Shown here: piece by piece, positions 1 to 7,255 of the stretch
How the letters are laid out: each line of letters begins with the position of its first letter
Position numbering within the stretch: position 1 is the stretch's first letter
Source: Synechococcales cyanobacterium CNB
Lineage (GTDB): Bacteria; Planctomycetota; Phycisphaerae; Phycisphaerales; UBA1924
Direction of reading: 5' to 3'
Length of the DNA stretch: 64,000 nt
Assembly (NCBI GenBank): GCA_030263455.1
Contig: SZOZ01000001.1
Coordinates: 186,001 to 250,000, forward strand
The notes under the pieces: generated by a model
Databases searched by the model: none
Told to the model about the DNA's origin: nothing
What the model saw: only the letters and a program-made list of their open reading frames with translations
Position numbers and translations under genes: made by a program

Positions 1-557
1 GCGTCACCGCCGCCCGCACCGGGTACAACGGCGCGCAGCAGTCGCGCAACGGGTCCAAGGCGTCCACGGTGACCTTCCACACGTCCGAGGACGAGATGGC
101 CGACCTCGGCCGCGACCTCATCAAGACCATCAAGGCCTTCGCCGAGACGACCAACGACCCCAACGTCTACGCGCTCGCCGAGGTGCCCCCCCCCGCGCCG
201 CCCACGCCCGCCGGGCCGCCCGACGCCCCGACCGACCTGCGCGGCTCGATCAACAACGACGGCGCGGTCGAACTGAAGTGGGAGGGCACGCTCAGCCACC
301 GCACGTTCTACGAGGTCTACCGACGCGCCGAGGGCGAGAGCGCGTGGTCGTTCATCGCCAGCATGGGGGCCAAGTCGTTCCTCGACGACACGCTCGCGTC
401 CGGCTGCTCGGCGGTGCTCTACCGCGTGCGCGCCAAGCGCGGCGACCTCGTCAGCGAGTCCGCCGACCCCATCCTCATCCGACTCGGCGTCGAGCCGGTC
501 GGCGCGACGACCAACGCCGCCGAAGAGCCGCCCTCGCAACTCGGCCTCGCGGCCTAG
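1..557 (+). CDS. FN3-domain protein, 3' part (5' end outside window)
   Basis: The reading frame is open from base 3 with no credible start, so the gene begins before the window. A GTG at 69 is in frame but has no ribosome-binding site and cuts into continuous coding sequence. The visible part has a polar stretch, a Pro/Ala-rich linker (PPPAPPTPAGPP), then about 90 residues like a fibronectin type III domain: APTDLRGSI, an ELKWEG strand, YEVYRRAEG and YRVRAKRGD. FN3 domains usually mediate binding in extracellular or multidomain proteins. No catalytic motif is visible in this fragment, so the function of the whole protein cannot be stated. The tail after the FN3 domain is short and polar. Confidence 0.75.
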   Translation, partial: VTAARTGYNGAQQSRNGSKASTVTFHTSEDEMADLGRDLIKTIKAFAETTNDPNVYALAEVPPPAPPTPAGPPDAPTDLRGSINNDGAVELKWEGTLSHRTFYEVYRRAEGESAWSFIASMGAKSFLDDTLASGCSAVLYRVRAKRGDLVSESADPILIRLGVEPVGATTNAAEEPPSQLGLAA

Positions 558-580
558 AGCCTCCCCCCAAACTCCTGATT

Positions 581-654
581 CACCACAGAGGCACAGAGAG
601 CACAGAGGCGGGAATCCAGGCCTTTCTCTCTGTGCCCTCTGTGCCTCTGTGGTG
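581..654. repeat. Long inverted repeat built from CACAGAG/CTCTGTG units
   Basis: Left arm 581-608 and right arm 628-654 are reverse complements over about 27 bases with a single difference, around a loop of about 20 bases. Each arm is made of CACAGAG-type units. It lies in the 240-base gap after the FN3 gene and could fold into a long hairpin. I see no gene here. Confidence 0.85.
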
Positions 655-687
655 AGATTGATTCTCCGAGGTTACGGGAGAGCTTCC

Positions 688-711
688 ACGCGGAGGACGC
701 GGAGGACGCGG
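688..711. repeat. Short tandem repeat, unit ACGCGGAGG
   Basis: Two full copies and a partial third copy of a 9-base unit (ACGCGGAGG) lie just upstream of the next gene. The same ACGCGGAG core recurs near 1790-1960 and inside purL near 51190. Confidence 0.7.
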
Positions 712-784
712 TCAGGGCTGGGAACCCGCGACAGGGGACAGGCCGCGGAGGCCCCTCGATCCCTTCCCCATTCGCCCTTTCCGA

Positions 785-790
785 TATCGT
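785..790 (+). promoter_or_regulatory. -10-like TATCGT, 6 nt before start codon
   Basis: TATCGT ends 6 bases before the GTG at 797. Transcription would begin at or next to the start codon. It is one of about twenty such sites in this window. Confidence 0.45.
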
Positions 791-796
791 GTCGCC

Positions 797-1762
797 GTGA
801 GCGATGCGGCGGCGAGCGGAGGTGACGGCCGGGTGCGGCTGCTGTCGTACTCGGTGCCGTGCGCTTCGTGCGGGTACGACCTGGTCGGGCTGCCGGTTGA
901 GGGCGTGTGCCCGGAGTGCTCGTTCTCGGTGCGTTCGTCGATGGTGCGGCACGGGGGTCGGCGCGCTGCGCCGGTGCGGCGGGTTGACCGGGCCGAGTGC
1001 GTCGGGTGCGGGTACGACCTGCGCGGGCTGCCCCTCGACGCGGTCTGCCCCGAGTGCGCCACGTCGATCCAACGGTCGATGCGCGGCGACCTGCTGCGCA
1101 ACGCGCCTCTCGCGCACCTGAGGCGATTGTCCTCGGCAGGCTCCTACATGAGTGCGCTCGTGTGGATCGTGCTCGTCTCGTGGTGCTTCCCGCCGATTGG
1201 CGTGATCGCGGCGTGGTGCTGGGCCGTCGGTTGGTGGGGCGTCCTCCGCCCCGACCCGGAGTTGCGGGGCAACGCGCCCGGTGAACGATGGCGGATCGCT
1301 GCGTGCCTGCTGACGCCGGTCGCGCTGCTGGCCGGGCTGGTCGCCGTTGCGGCGAAGGTCGTTATGCCGAGCGGTGTGGGGGCCGGCGCACCCCGATTGC
1401 TGGTCGTGCCGTGGTCCGACCTGGCGGTCGCGGTCGCGATCGTCGCGGCCCTCGCGCAGCACCACACGAGCCTGATGTTCGTGCGGCGGTTCGCCCGGCG
1501 CGTGCCCGACCGGACGCTGCGGGCAAGGGCGGGCTGGTTGCTCTGGGTCGGGCCGATTCCCGCGGCCATCTGGCTGGGACGCGAGGCGGCGACCCGGCTG
1601 GGCGTTCCGCCGTCCGTGCGCCTGGATGGCGTCACGATGCCCGCGGCGTTCATTCTCTTCGTGGTCTGGATGTTCGGGTATCTCGGACTGACCGCGCGGC
1701 TCGGAGCGATCCTGGCCGAGGAGTACGTGTACGCGGACGGGTTGAACCAAATGGCCAAATAG
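797..1762 (+). CDS. Membrane protein with two N-terminal zinc ribbons
   Basis: 321 residues. Two four-cysteine zinc-ribbon motifs lie at about residues 22-43 (CASCGYDLVGL...CPEC) and 68-90 (CVGCGYDLRGL...CPEC). They are followed by about five or six hydrophobic segments between residues 120 and 310, so it is an integral membrane protein with a cytosolic metal-binding head. The CGYDLRGL...CPEC signature is common in planctomycete genomes, but no function is known to me. The GTG start is chosen because TATCGT lies 6 bases upstream and there is no Shine-Dalgarno sequence, fitting a leaderless message. The next gene encodes a related protein, suggesting duplication of this architecture. Confidence 0.8.
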   Translation: MSDAAASGGDGRVRLLSYSVPCASCGYDLVGLPVEGVCPECSFSVRSSMVRHGGRRAAPVRRVDRAECVGCGYDLRGLPLDAVCPECATSIQRSMRGDLLRNAPLAHLRRLSSAGSYMSALVWIVLVSWCFPPIGVIAAWCWAVGWWGVLRPDPELRGNAPGERWRIAACLLTPVALLAGLVAVAAKVVMPSGVGAGAPRLLVVPWSDLAVAVAIVAALAQHHTSLMFVRRFARRVPDRTLRARAGWLLWVGPIPAAIWLGREAATRLGVPPSVRLDGVTMPAAFILFVVWMFGYLGLTARLGAILAEEYVYADGLNQMAK

Positions 1763-1782
1763 CCAAATCGCCAAAGGGCCAA
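1751..1782. repeat. 8-base tandem repeat across a stop codon
   Basis: Four consecutive 8-base units, ATGGCCAA, ATAGCCAA, ATCGCCAA and AGGGCCAA, run through the TAG stop (1760-1762) of the preceding gene. The last coding codons are therefore part of the repeat. Confidence 0.85.
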
Positions 1783-1789
1783 AGGGGGA

Positions 1790-1960
1790 GGAACGCGGAG
1801 CGCGCGGAGAGGAACGCGGAGGGGGCGGAGGGGAGCGGCCCCGCTTCCCTCGATCCACTCCTCCGTCAGTCCCTTCTTCGCGCCTTTCGCGCCCTTCGGG
1901 TTCACTCCTCAGTTCCTCTCCGCGCCCTCAGCGTTCCCCTCCGCGAACTCCGCGTTCTGC
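1790..1960. repeat. Degenerate inverted repeat rich in ACGCGGAG/CTCCGCGT
   Basis: The left part (about 1790-1835) is made of AACGCGGAG-like units. The right part (about 1908-1960) carries the complementary CTCCGCGTT-like units. Between them is a run resembling TTCGCGCC/TTCGCGCCC (1876-1898) that recurs near 53510. This fills the 240-base gap between the two zinc-ribbon genes. Confidence 0.7.
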
Positions 1961-1991
1961 CTTCACTGCCACGCCGTGCCTCGTCCGCCGG

Positions 1992-1997
1992 TACATT
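1992..1997 (+). promoter_or_regulatory. -10-like TACATT, 6 nt before start codon
   Basis: TACATT ends 6 bases before the ATG at 2004. No Shine-Dalgarno sequence fits between them, so a leaderless transcript is likely. Confidence 0.45.
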
Positions 1998-2003
1998 CCC
2001 GGC

Positions 2004-3161
2004 ATGAGCCCCATCGATCCGTCCATGCTGAGGCCGGTGGGGGAGGGTCGGCCTGTCGAGCCGGGGCGGTCGTGCGCCAGGTGCGGGTACGACCTGCGCG
2101 GGCTGTTCGTCGGCGGCAACTGCCCCGAGTGCGGGACGCTCATCTCGCGGGCGGGAAGCAAGGCCGCGGTGCGGGACTCGCTCACGCTCGCTCCGCTCGC
2201 GTACCTGCGGTGGCTGATGTGGGTGTGTGTCGGCCTGGCGGTGCTCGGGCCGCTGAACGGCGTGGCGTTCTTCATCGCGGGGGCGACGCGCGCCGCCTGG
2301 CCCGAGGCGCTGCTGGCGGTGGTGGGCCTCGCGTGGGCGTGGATCGTCTGGCAGGTGACGAGGCCCAAGCCGCACCGTGCCGGGCTGTCCGAGTCGCCCG
2401 AGAAGGAGATGCTGCGCGTGCGGCGGTCGGCGCGGCTGACGCAGTGCGCCTGGCCCGTCGCCGGCGCGCTCAAGGCGATCGCGGCCGGCATGGCGGGCGC
2501 GGGTGCGCCGATGCCCGCCGTGCTGCCGTTCCTGATCCTCGCGGGCGTGCTCACGGTGGTCGGGTTCATGGGGTTCGTGCCGCTCTCGCTCTGGCTGGCG
2601 GATCTCGCGGACTGGGCGATGGACACGTCGCTGGGCGACCGGCTGCGCGTGGTGGCGTGGATGATCGCGTTCGGCGGCTCGATCGCCACGATCGCGTGGA
2701 GCGGCGCGGCCGTCGCGGCGGCCGTGGGCGCGGTGGTCGGGCCGTTCGCCCTCGTCGGGTACATCGCGACCATCGCGGCGCTCGTCGGGCTGCTCCTGCT
2801 CATGGTCGCGGAGGTCCAGCTGCTCAACATGGCGCGGTGGGCGAGACGGAACGCCGTGGCCGGGATGGACCGCGACCTGCGCGTGGCGATCCGCAAGGCG
2901 CGAAGGTTCGACGGCACCGGGCCCAAGGCGACGGCCGACGCGCCGATCCCGGCCGGGGCGGGGGCGCACCTCGGCCCGTTCAGCCCCTGCCCGAACTGCG
3001 GGTACGAGCAGGAGGGCCTGCCGCCGGGCGCGCCCTGCCCGGAATGCGGCCGCGAGCCGGAGGGCGGGCCGGGGCGAGGCATCGTGATGCGGCCGCTGAA
3101 GCGGGACCCGACGCTGGACGTGCCGATCCCGCTCAGCGAGAAACCGCCGCCCCGGCCGTAG
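2004..3161 (+). CDS. Membrane protein with N- and C-terminal zinc ribbons
   Basis: 385 residues. The first zinc ribbon is near residues 23-46 (CARCGYDLRGL...CPECG). The second is near the C-terminus at about 332-353 (CPNCGYEQEGL...CPECG). Between them are about six hydrophobic segments, including a long pair around residues 225-270, so the middle is membrane-embedded. It resembles the gene at 797 in the zinc motif but differs in having a ribbon at each end. The TACATT hexamer 6 bases upstream supports the ATG at 2004. The family has no assigned function; the paired ribbons suggest a scaffolding or metal-dependent folding role, which is only a guess. Confidence 0.8.
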   Translation: MSPIDPSMLRPVGEGRPVEPGRSCARCGYDLRGLFVGGNCPECGTLISRAGSKAAVRDSLTLAPLAYLRWLMWVCVGLAVLGPLNGVAFFIAGATRAAWPEALLAVVGLAWAWIVWQVTRPKPHRAGLSESPEKEMLRVRRSARLTQCAWPVAGALKAIAAGMAGAGAPMPAVLPFLILAGVLTVVGFMGFVPLSLWLADLADWAMDTSLGDRLRVVAWMIAFGGSIATIAWSGAAVAAAVGAVVGPFALVGYIATIAALVGLLLLMVAEVQLLNMARWARRNAVAGMDRDLRVAIRKARRFDGTGPKATADAPIPAGAGAHLGPFSPCPNCGYEQEGLPPGAPCPECGREPEGGPGRGIVMRPLKRDPTLDVPIPLSEKPPPRP

Positions 3162-3248
3162 TTCGTGGGGCTTCCGGGGGTCGCGGGCGTCGTGGAGGTT
3201 GTGGGGGTTCGTGGTGGTTCGGGGGCGCGGAGCGTCGAACAATCACGC

Positions 3249-4424
3249 ATGGACGGCCTGCCCCGCGGGGCGAAGGTGCTGGTGGCGATGTCGGGCGGCG
3301 TGGATTCCTCCGTGGCAGCGGCGATGCTGGTGCGCGCCGGGTGCGAGGTCGTGGGGTGCTTCATGCGTCTGGGCACGCCGGGCGAGCCGGCCGAGGGGAT
3401 GGTCCGGTGGGACGCGAAGGCCGAGGCGTGCGCCGCCAACCGCGAGCGGCGGCAGGGCTGCTGCTCGGTGAACGACGCCGCGGACGCGAGGCTGGTGGCG
3501 GCGGAACTGGGCATCCCGTTCTACGTCTGCAACTTCGCGCGCGAGTTCGGGCGCGTCATCGACTACTTCGTCGATGAGTACGCGAACGGACGCACGCCGA
3601 ACCCGTGCGTGCGCTGCAACGACTGGCTGAAGTTCGGCCGCCTGCACGAGTACGCGCGCCGGATCGGGGCGTCGTTCATCGCGTCGGGACACTACGCGCG
3701 CGTCGAGCGGGGAGCGGGCGCGGACCGCTGGGGGCACGACGGGCCTCGGCTGCTGCGGGGCGTCGATCGTGGCAAGGACCAGTCGTACGTGCTCTTCGGC
3801 TCGCCGCGCGAGAGGCTGGGCGAGATGCTGCTGCCCGTCGGCGGGATGCCGAAGCGCGAGGTGCGCGCGCTGGCGGAGCGGTTCGGCCTGCCGGTGTTCG
3901 ACAAGCCGGACAGCCAGGAGATCTGCTTCGTTCCCGACGGCGATTACGCCGCGCTCGTCGAGTCGCGCCGCCCCGGCGCTGCCGCGATGGGGCGGATCGT
4001 AGACACGGACGGGAACGAAGTCGGCGAGCACGCCGGTCAGCACCGCTACACGATCGGGCAGCGGCGGGGCGTGGGCGTCGCGCTCGGGCGCCCGATCTAC
4101 GTCATCGGGCGCGACGCGGAGACGAACACGGTCGTGGTCGGCTCGCGCGAGCGGCTGCTGGCGAACGGGTGCCAGGCGGGACAGGTGAACTGGCTCACGG
4201 AGCGGGAGCCGTTCGACGACTGGAGGCCCTGCCTCGCGCGGTGCCGGTACAACACTGAGCCGGTGGCGGCCCGCTGCCGTCTGTCGAGCGAGCGGCTGGA
4301 GGTCCGGTTCGACGAGCCGCTCGCGGCGGTCGCCCCCGGGCAGGCGGTCGTCGTGTACGACGCCGAAGAGCCGGATTGGGTGCTCGGTGGCGGTTGGATC
4401 GACCGGGGAGTCTTCGGGGGATAG
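3249..4424 (+). CDS. mnmA: tRNA-specific 2-thiouridylase MnmA
   Basis: 391 residues, normal for the family. MnmA adds sulfur to U34 of tRNAs for Lys, Glu and Gln, using ATP and a persulfide relay. Visible motifs: the ATP-pyrophosphatase loop SGGVDSS (residues 15-21), TPNPCVRCN with the nucleophilic Cys at about 123, SGHYARV, and DSQEICFVPDG with the second catalytic Cys at about 226. A Cys-rich stretch (QGCCSVNDAADARLVA) replaces the simpler segment of the E. coli protein; similar CC sequences occur in other phyla. The frame is open back to a GTG at 3165, but those codons are a G-rich repeat (3162-3248), so the ATG at 3249 directly before the conserved core is preferred. Confidence 0.93.
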   Translation: MDGLPRGAKVLVAMSGGVDSSVAAAMLVRAGCEVVGCFMRLGTPGEPAEGMVRWDAKAEACAANRERRQGCCSVNDAADARLVAAELGIPFYVCNFAREFGRVIDYFVDEYANGRTPNPCVRCNDWLKFGRLHEYARRIGASFIASGHYARVERGAGADRWGHDGPRLLRGVDRGKDQSYVLFGSPRERLGEMLLPVGGMPKREVRALAERFGLPVFDKPDSQEICFVPDGDYAALVESRRPGAAAMGRIVDTDGNEVGEHAGQHRYTIGQRRGVGVALGRPIYVIGRDAETNTVVVGSRERLLANGCQAGQVNWLTEREPFDDWRPCLARCRYNTEPVAARCRLSSERLEVRFDEPLAAVAPGQAVVVYDAEEPDWVLGGGWIDRGVFGG

Positions 4425-4496
4425 CCACGCGAAGCGCCTGAGGGGCGTGTCGCGGTCCGGCGGGGATGTTCGGGGGTTTCCGGCCGAGGTAACCCC

Positions 4497-4525
4497 TTTC
4501 ATTCCGCGAACCGATGGTGTAGATT
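4497..4525 (+). promoter_or_regulatory. Possible sigma-70-type promoter for the halogenase-like gene
   Basis: TTTCAT (4497-4502) and TAGATT (4520-4525) are separated by 17 bases. The -35 match is poor. The resulting leader of about 80 bases would contain the AAGGGGG ribosome-binding site before 4611. Confidence 0.3.
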
Positions 4526-4610
4526 GGTTGAATCTCCTGTCCGGGGAATCCCGGTGTGTCCCGCTGCGCCGGACGGGGAGGAGTTGGACCGACCATTCAA
4601 AAGGGGGCTT

Positions 4611-6482
4611 GTGGTGGAGAACGGCGCGGGAACGGACCTGTCGTACGACGTGGCGATCATCGGCGGCGGGCCGTCCGGCTCGACGGCGGGATCAATCCTG
4701 AAGAAGTACAACCCCGCGTTGCGCGTGGGCATCTTCGAGAAGGAGAAGTTCCCGCGCGAGCACGTCGGCGAGAGCCTGCTGCCCGCCATTTCGCCGATCC
4801 TCGACGAGATCGGCGCGTGGGACAAGATCGAGGCCGCGAACTTCCCGATCAAGGTCGGCGCGACGTACCGCTGGGGCCAGAATCACCAGTTGTGGGACTT
4901 CGAGTTCCTGCCGCTCGGGATGTTCAAGGACGAGCCGCGGCCCGCGAAGTTCGAGGGTCAGCGGAAGATCACCGCGTTCCAGGTGGAGCGGTCGAAGTAC
5001 GACGACATCCTGCTCCGGCACGCGGCGGAGTTCGGGTGCGAGGTGCACGAGGAGACGATGGTCCGCGGCATCGACCGCGACGGCGACCGGGTGGCGGGGC
5101 TTCGGCTCGGGGACGGCCGGCGCGTGACGGCCCGGTACTACATCGACGGGTCGGGATACAACGGCACGCTCCGGCGCGGGATGGGCATCGGGCGCACGAT
5201 CCCGACGCACCTGATGAACGTCGCCATCTGGGATTACTGGGAGAATGCGGACTGGGCGGTCGAGATCGGAGTCGGCGGGACGCGGATCCAGATTCTGAGC
5301 GTCGGCTGCGGGTGGGTCTGGTTCATCCCGATCGGGCCGACCCGGACCTCGCTCGGCTTCGTCTGCCCGGTGGAGTACTACAAGACCTGCGGCAAGACGC
5401 CCGCGGAGTTGTACGAGTGGGCCGTCAACGAGGAGCCGCGCGTGCGTGCCCTCACCAAGAACGGCCGACGCGAGAACAACGTGCGGACGACCAGCGACTG
5501 GTCCTACGTCTCGGACCGGCTCGTCGGCGAGAACTGGTTCCTGGTCGGCGAGTCCGCGGGCTTTGCCGACCCCATCCTCTCCGGCGGGGTCACGCTGGCG
5601 CACACCAGCGCCCGCGAGGCGGCGTACTCGATCATGGAGTTTGACCGGGGCGAACTCGACGCCCACTGGCTCAAGGCGAACTACGAGGACCGCCAGAAGA
5701 AGCGGGTGATGCAGTACATCCGCTTCGCGGAGTTCTGGTACGCGGCCAACGGCTGCTTCACCGATCTCGAGGACCACTGCGCGAGGCTGGCGAGCGAGTC
5801 CGGCCTGAAGTTCACCCCGCGAGAGGCGTTCCGGTGGCTGAGTTTCGGCGGCCTCGCGCACGAGGACTTCCTCTTCCCCGGTGTCGGCGGGTTCGACCTG
5901 CTGGCCGTGAAGGAAGTGACCAAAATGTTCACGAAGGAGGAGGGCGGAGGCGACGCGGCGCAGTGGGAGATCAATCGCTACAACGTCTTCAGGCTGAATC
6001 TCGCCGACGCGAAAAAGGGACACATGCCCGTCTATCACGCGGGGAGGATCACACGCACGGAGGCCTACTTCCGCGGCGGGCAGCTGCTCCCGGTCGCCGG
6101 CCTGTACGGACTGATGATCGGCATCCTGAAGGACGCCCCGGACATGACGACGATCGCCAACCGCCTCAACGAGTTCGTTCGGCGGGGCGGGCGGATCGGC
6201 GAGATCACCGGCACGCATCTCGTCGTGCAGGCCGCGGCAACGCTGGAGGCCATGCTGCTCGAAGGCTGGGTGACGGGCAAGCTCGACCCGAAGCGCCCCC
6301 GGATGTCGTACGCCCCGCGCGCGTCGGGCGCGAGCAACTTCCATCCCAACTACGACAATATTGTCGAGGAACCCTCGCCCAGGCAGAAGCCCACCCACTC
6401 CAAGCCGCGTGAAGGTGTCATCCTCGGCGCTTCGGCGGGCGCGGCGTCGACCCCGAACGGCGGACCAGCAGCAGGTGGTTGA
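4611..6482 (+). CDS. Flavin-dependent halogenase-like FAD oxidoreductase
   Basis: 623 residues from the preferred GTG. The N-terminal Rossmann motif IIGGGPSGSTAG (about residues 16-27) binds FAD. GWVWFIP (about 234-240) matches the WxWxIP signature of flavin-dependent halogenases. A lysine in FPIKVGATYRWG (about residue 81) lies where these enzymes keep the active-site Lys. DGSGYNGTL and GESAGFADPILSGG are further FAD-contact motifs. The known reaction of this class uses FADH2, O2 and halide to chlorinate or brominate aromatic or carrier-bound substrates; related members are plain hydroxylases or reductases, so the activity is inferred. About 200 C-terminal residues extend past the usual core. 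A TTG at 4524 is in frame, but AAGGGGG at 4601 supports GTG 4611 or 4614. The 3' end overlaps the convergent methylase gene by 65 bases. No flavin reductase or biosynthetic cluster is adjacent. Confidence 0.75.
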   Translation: MVENGAGTDLSYDVAIIGGGPSGSTAGSILKKYNPALRVGIFEKEKFPREHVGESLLPAISPILDEIGAWDKIEAANFPIKVGATYRWGQNHQLWDFEFLPLGMFKDEPRPAKFEGQRKITAFQVERSKYDDILLRHAAEFGCEVHEETMVRGIDRDGDRVAGLRLGDGRRVTARYYIDGSGYNGTLRRGMGIGRTIPTHLMNVAIWDYWENADWAVEIGVGGTRIQILSVGCGWVWFIPIGPTRTSLGFVCPVEYYKTCGKTPAELYEWAVNEEPRVRALTKNGRRENNVRTTSDWSYVSDRLVGENWFLVGESAGFADPILSGGVTLAHTSAREAAYSIMEFDRGELDAHWLKANYEDRQKKRVMQYIRFAEFWYAANGCFTDLEDHCARLASESGLKFTPREAFRWLSFGGLAHEDFLFPGVGGFDLLAVKEVTKMFTKEEGGGDAAQWEINRYNVFRLNLADAKKGHMPVYHAGRITRTEAYFRGGQLLPVAGLYGLMIGILKDAPDMTTIANRLNEFVRRGGRIGEITGTHLVVQAAATLEAMLLEGWVTGKLDPKRPRMSYAPRASGASNFHPNYDNIVEEPSPRQKPTHSKPREGVILGASAGAASTPNGGPAAGG

Positions 6483-7245
6483 ACCCGCGCAGGAGCGGGC
6501 CGGCTCCCGTCGCCGCTCGCTTTCGACCGGTGTCCTTCAGGTCCGCGTTGCGGCGGACCACCGCGATCCAGTCCACGAGTTCGAAGCGCGGTCGGAGCAG
6601 CGACCACAACTCGGCTCCGATCGGCAGCAGGCGGCCGCTCGCCCATGAATCACTGACGTAGACGGCCGCGTGGCGACCCGGGCGCAGCACGCGGTGCATC
6701 TCGGCAAAGACCTGCCGCATGGCGTCGTAGTACGCGCGGCCCTCGTCTTGTCCGCCCGCGTCGAGTCGGCCGATGCACGCGGGGTCGTCCGAGTAGCGCA
6801 GGTGCGTCGAATACGGCGGATCGATGAACACGAAATCAACGCTCCCGCGGGCCAAGGGGAGACTGCGGGCGTCGGCACGACGAATGTCCGTTCTGCGGGG
6901 GGCGAGATCGAAGCCCATGCCGACACGACCGAGATCGGCTGCGACGTCGAGCGTGGTGCCGGAGCCGCACATGGGGTCGAGCACAGTCTCGCCGGGCGAG
7001 GTGCAGCGCTGGAGGAGTTGCCAGACGACCCAGGAGGGCGTCGCACCCTCGTACTTGGGATCGCCCTGCACACCCTGGGTCGAGCTGGTGCGCACGATCC
7101 GGCCGCCGGGCAACTCTTCGTAGTCGAGGTAGTGCTGGCTGGGAAACTCCCACAGGGAGGTTGTGAAGAGGCGCAGGACGGGCTTGCGGAAGGTTGTGCC
7201 GCGCTGGCGGGAGGGCGTCACCTTGGGTCCGTGCCGACCGGCCAT
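6418..7245 (-). CDS. DNA methylase-like SAM-dependent methyltransferase
   Basis: 275 residues. The SAM-binding motif DPMCGSGTTLD (about residues 89-99) is followed after about 45 residues by the catalytic motif DPPYS. This places it among amino-methyltransferases acting on adenine N6 or cytosine N4 (COG0863/COG1041-like). The gap between the motifs is too short for a full target-recognition domain, so an orphan DNA methylase or an RNA methylase are both possible. No restriction gene is adjacent. The ATG at 7245 has GGAGG upstream, 11 bases after the stop of the nrnA-like gene, so it is probably the third gene of ribF-nrnA-methylase. The C-terminus is basic (RSGSTPRPPKRRG). Confidence 0.72.
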   Translation of the reverse strand: MAGRHGPKVTPSRQRGTTFRKPVLRLFTTSLWEFPSQHYLDYEELPGGRIVRTSSTQGVQGDPKYEGATPSWVVWQLLQRCTSPGETVLDPMCGSGTTLDVAADLGRVGMGFDLAPRRTDIRRADARSLPLARGSVDFVFIDPPYSTHLRYSDDPACIGRLDAGGQDEGRAYYDAMRQVFAEMHRVLRPGRHAAVYVSDSWASGRLLPIGAELWSLLRPRFELVDWIAVVRRNADLKDTGRKRAATGAGPLLRGFNHLLLVRRSGSTPRPPKRRG

Positions 7246-7255
7246 GGAGCCTCCA

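Noticed and set aside
4524-4610. TTG 4524 as the halogenase-like gene start
   Set aside because: No ribosome-binding site, it overlaps the putative -10 element, and the added residues have no similarity to the family.
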